Source: Thermococcus sp. 4557
GTDB lineage: Archaea > Methanobacteriota_B > Thermococci > Thermococcales > Thermococcaceae
Direction of reading: 5' to 3'
Length of the DNA: 64,000 bases
NCBI RefSeq assembly: GCF_000221185.1
Contig: NC_015865.1
Coordinates: 868,001-932,000 of the forward strand
Below are positions 62,654 to 64,000 of this stretch, in pieces. The first letter of the stretch is position 1. The number at the start of each line of letters is the position of its first letter. A program made the translations under genes and the position numbers. The notes under the pieces are model-generated. The model worked only from the letters and a program-made list of their open reading frames with translations, searched no databases and had not been told where the DNA came from.

Positions 62654-63820
62654 TTACTCCCCACCGCCTTTAAGCTTAACGCCTTGCCAGAGCAGGGCTA
62701 TCGAAACGGGTGTGAAGGCCAGCAGGGCGAGGTTGAGCGTTACAACCCCGTGAAACTCTCCCAGAGAGTACGCAAAGCCGAACAGCATTCCGCCCAGGAA
62801 AGTGGAGAGGTTCTGGACGCCGTTGACGCCCCCGATGGCAAGGGAAGAGCGGTGGTAGCTCGCCAGAACCTTTCTGGAAATCGGTCTGAAGCTCTGGAAG
62901 GCGAAGAGGGCAAGGAATATCCCCAGGAAAACCGTCGGGGCGGTCTTCACCGCCGCAAGGAGCGGCGAAAGTGCCGCCATTATGGACGTGAACAGAACCA
63001 TCCGCCTCTCGCTCCTCACGTCGGCGAGCCAGGAGACGCCGTAGCTGAGCATCGCCGCCAGAAAGCCGGCCCAGCCGATGAGCGTTGCGGTCGTTGCCTT
63101 CTCCATCCCCAGGGCCTCGGAGACGTAGACGTAGGTTATCTCGCCGGACGTGAAGGCCACTATCACCGCCATCAGCGAGGCGATTATTAGAACCCTCTTG
63201 GGTTCGAGGCTCGGCCTTTCACCGTCGGGGGTTTTCTTCCTCTTGGGCGTTATTCTCTCGTAGAGGAGAACGTAGCTGGCCACCATTATCAGGCCAGTCA
63301 GGATAAAGAACGCGGAGGAAATCCACATCTGCCCGCCCAGCCCGAGGTCTATCGTGTATGCGTAGACGTAGTTGCCAAGGAGGGATGCTATACTGCCGAA
63401 GAAGAAGTATATCGCCGTAACCCTCGCCCTTATCTCCTTCGGGGTGGCCACTGCTATGACGAACTGGGCCATCGGCCAGCTCAGACCGTTGAGAAAACCG
63501 TTGAGGAGCTTTATTCCCGCAACCTGAACCCAAGTTGAGGTCAGGGGGTAGAGCTGAACCGCCAGGGCGTTTCCCATCATCGCCAGGGCACCGATGTAGA
63601 CGAGCTTTTTACCTCTCTCGAGCATCAGGCCACCCAGAACCGAGGAAAAGGCTCTCGCGAGGACAAAAGACATGGAGACGATTGAAACGGACAGCATCGA
63701 GGCCCGAAGTATATCACGGGTGTAGAACGCTATGGCTGGAGTGGCGAGGCGGAAGGCTATCGTTCCGGTGAAGGCGGATAGTATGAGGAGGAGTATTCCA
63801 GCGAGGCGTCTTCGTTCCAT
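62654..63820 (-). CDS. MFS transporter, 12-helix type
   Basis: 388 residues after AAGGTGGTCTG. Twelve hydrophobic helices; after TM2 the loop LMLERGKKLVYIG corresponds to MFS motif A in weakened form, and a cytoplasmic loop KRKKTPDGERPSLEPKR separates the halves. The substrate cannot be told; sugar or drug efflux are both possible. Single gene with its own promoter, separated from L10e by 89 bases. Confidence 0.87.
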   Translation of the reverse strand: MERRRLAGILLLILSAFTGTIAFRLATPAIAFYTRDILRASMLSVSIVSMSFVLARAFSSVLGGLMLERGKKLVYIGALAMMGNALAVQLYPLTSTWVQVAGIKLLNGFLNGLSWPMAQFVIAVATPKEIRARVTAIYFFFGSIASLLGNYVYAYTIDLGLGGQMWISSAFFILTGLIMVASYVLLYERITPKRKKTPDGERPSLEPKRVLIIASLMAVIVAFTSGEITYVYVSEALGMEKATTATLIGWAGFLAAMLSYGVSWLADVRSERRMVLFTSIMAALSPLLAAVKTAPTVFLGIFLALFAFQSFRPISRKVLASYHRSSLAIGGVNGVQNLSTFLGGMLFGFAYSLGEFHGVVTLNLALLAFTPVSIALLWQGVKLKGGGE

Positions 63821-63849
63821 CAGACCACCTTCTAAGCGTTAGTGTGAAG

Positions 63850-63860
63850 CTTTTAAAAGT
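63850..63860 (-). promoter_or_regulatory. TATA box of the 12-helix MFS gene
   Basis: ACTTTTAAAAG on the minus strand, about 35 bp before the ATG at 63820. Confidence 0.55.
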
Positions 63861-63943
63861 ATTGGCGGTGTCGAAGATTTTTCAGTTATCTGTGGAATAA
63901 ATGAGTGAAGCTTCAACTAATCGGTGCACAATGCCAGCGAACC

Positions 63944-63955
63944 CTTTTTATATTT
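63944..63955 (+). promoter_or_regulatory. Promoter of the gene cut by the right edge
   Basis: CTTTTTATATTT, 30-41 bp before the ATG at 63985. Confidence 0.55.
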
Positions 63956-63984
63956 CCCCTCCAACTCCCGCCGAGGTGATGCTG

Positions 63985-64000
63985 ATGGAGCTTAGGTTCG
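63985..64000 (+). CDS. Start of an unidentified gene (partial)
   Basis: GAGGTGATGCTG followed by ATG GAG CTT AGG TTC gives MELRF before the window ends. The good TATA box and ribosome binding site indicate a real gene; nothing can be said of its function. The ATG six bases upstream is inside the ribosome binding site. Confidence 0.5.

Overview
The window is a slice of a Thermococcus-type hyperthermophilic archaeal chromosome (Thermococcales, Euryarchaeota). The evidence is the S10-spc-alpha ribosomal run with archaeal additions (S4e, L32e, L19e, L34e, L14e, L18e, L15e, aIF1, Rpp29, RpoD/N/K, Cbf5, adkA, archaeal cmk); a modified mevalonate pathway set (mvk, isopentenyl phosphate kinase, type 2 IDI, short-chain prenyl synthase); archaeal TATA boxes about 25 nt before transcripts; GAGGTGA-type ribosome binding sites; GTG and TTG starts; and a tungsten aldehyde oxidoreductase.

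Layout. 1-1.0 kb: two small exported proteins of unknown function, the first cut by the window edge. 1.3-7.2 kb: L15e, prolidase, a DUF835 membrane protein and leuS with a suspicious leader. 7.3-12.8 kb: an MFS exporter with an unannotated 57-aa two-helix membrane protein, then idsA, RNase J and fni. 12.9-17.1 kb: a plus-strand cluster of a tungsten AOR-family subunit, two 16-cysteine polyferredoxins and a FAD/NAD oxidoreductase, lying between fni and the rest of the isoprenoid genes. 17.1-22.0 kb: secreted hypothetical, ipk, mvk, orphan MNT nucleotidyltransferase, MEMO, thrC. 22.1-29.3 kb: uridine phosphorylase, a noncoding region with divergent tRNA-Arg and tRNA-Gly framed by inverted copies of a modular repeat, Nox-type flavoprotein, MTA phosphorylase, a helical-repeat protein, DUF89 and tiny ORFs. 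29.5-34.3 kb: srp54, a RAM-only Lrp-like protein, a cysteine-cluster protein, a GfcR-type regulator, an Lrp regulator, tRNA-Arg, FUN14 and PadR.

34.4-59.6 kb: one long minus-strand translation and transcription region, from L40e through S2, an enolase-like pseudo-enzyme, RpoK/N, S9, L13, L18e, RpoD, S11, S4, S13, Cbf5, L14e, cmk, L34e, a YidC-like protein, adkA, secY and the spc/S10 genes up to L3 and a SPOUT protein. Four tRNA genes are embedded in it; one shares bases with the end of a methyltransferase gene. 59.7-64 kb: a third repeat copy, RNA ligase with a small ORF behind it, a membrane protein, L10e, an MFS transporter and the first codons of another gene.

The most unusual items are the AOR/polyferredoxin/FAD cluster (a possible NAD-coupled tungsten complex), the three-copy noncoding modular element, a leaderless 17-codon ORF ahead of leuS, paired palindromes ahead of srp54, a 59-codon Rossmann-fold remnant coupled to cbf5, and the tRNA-Ser/CDS overlap. 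No CRISPR array, insertion sequence or phage gene was seen.
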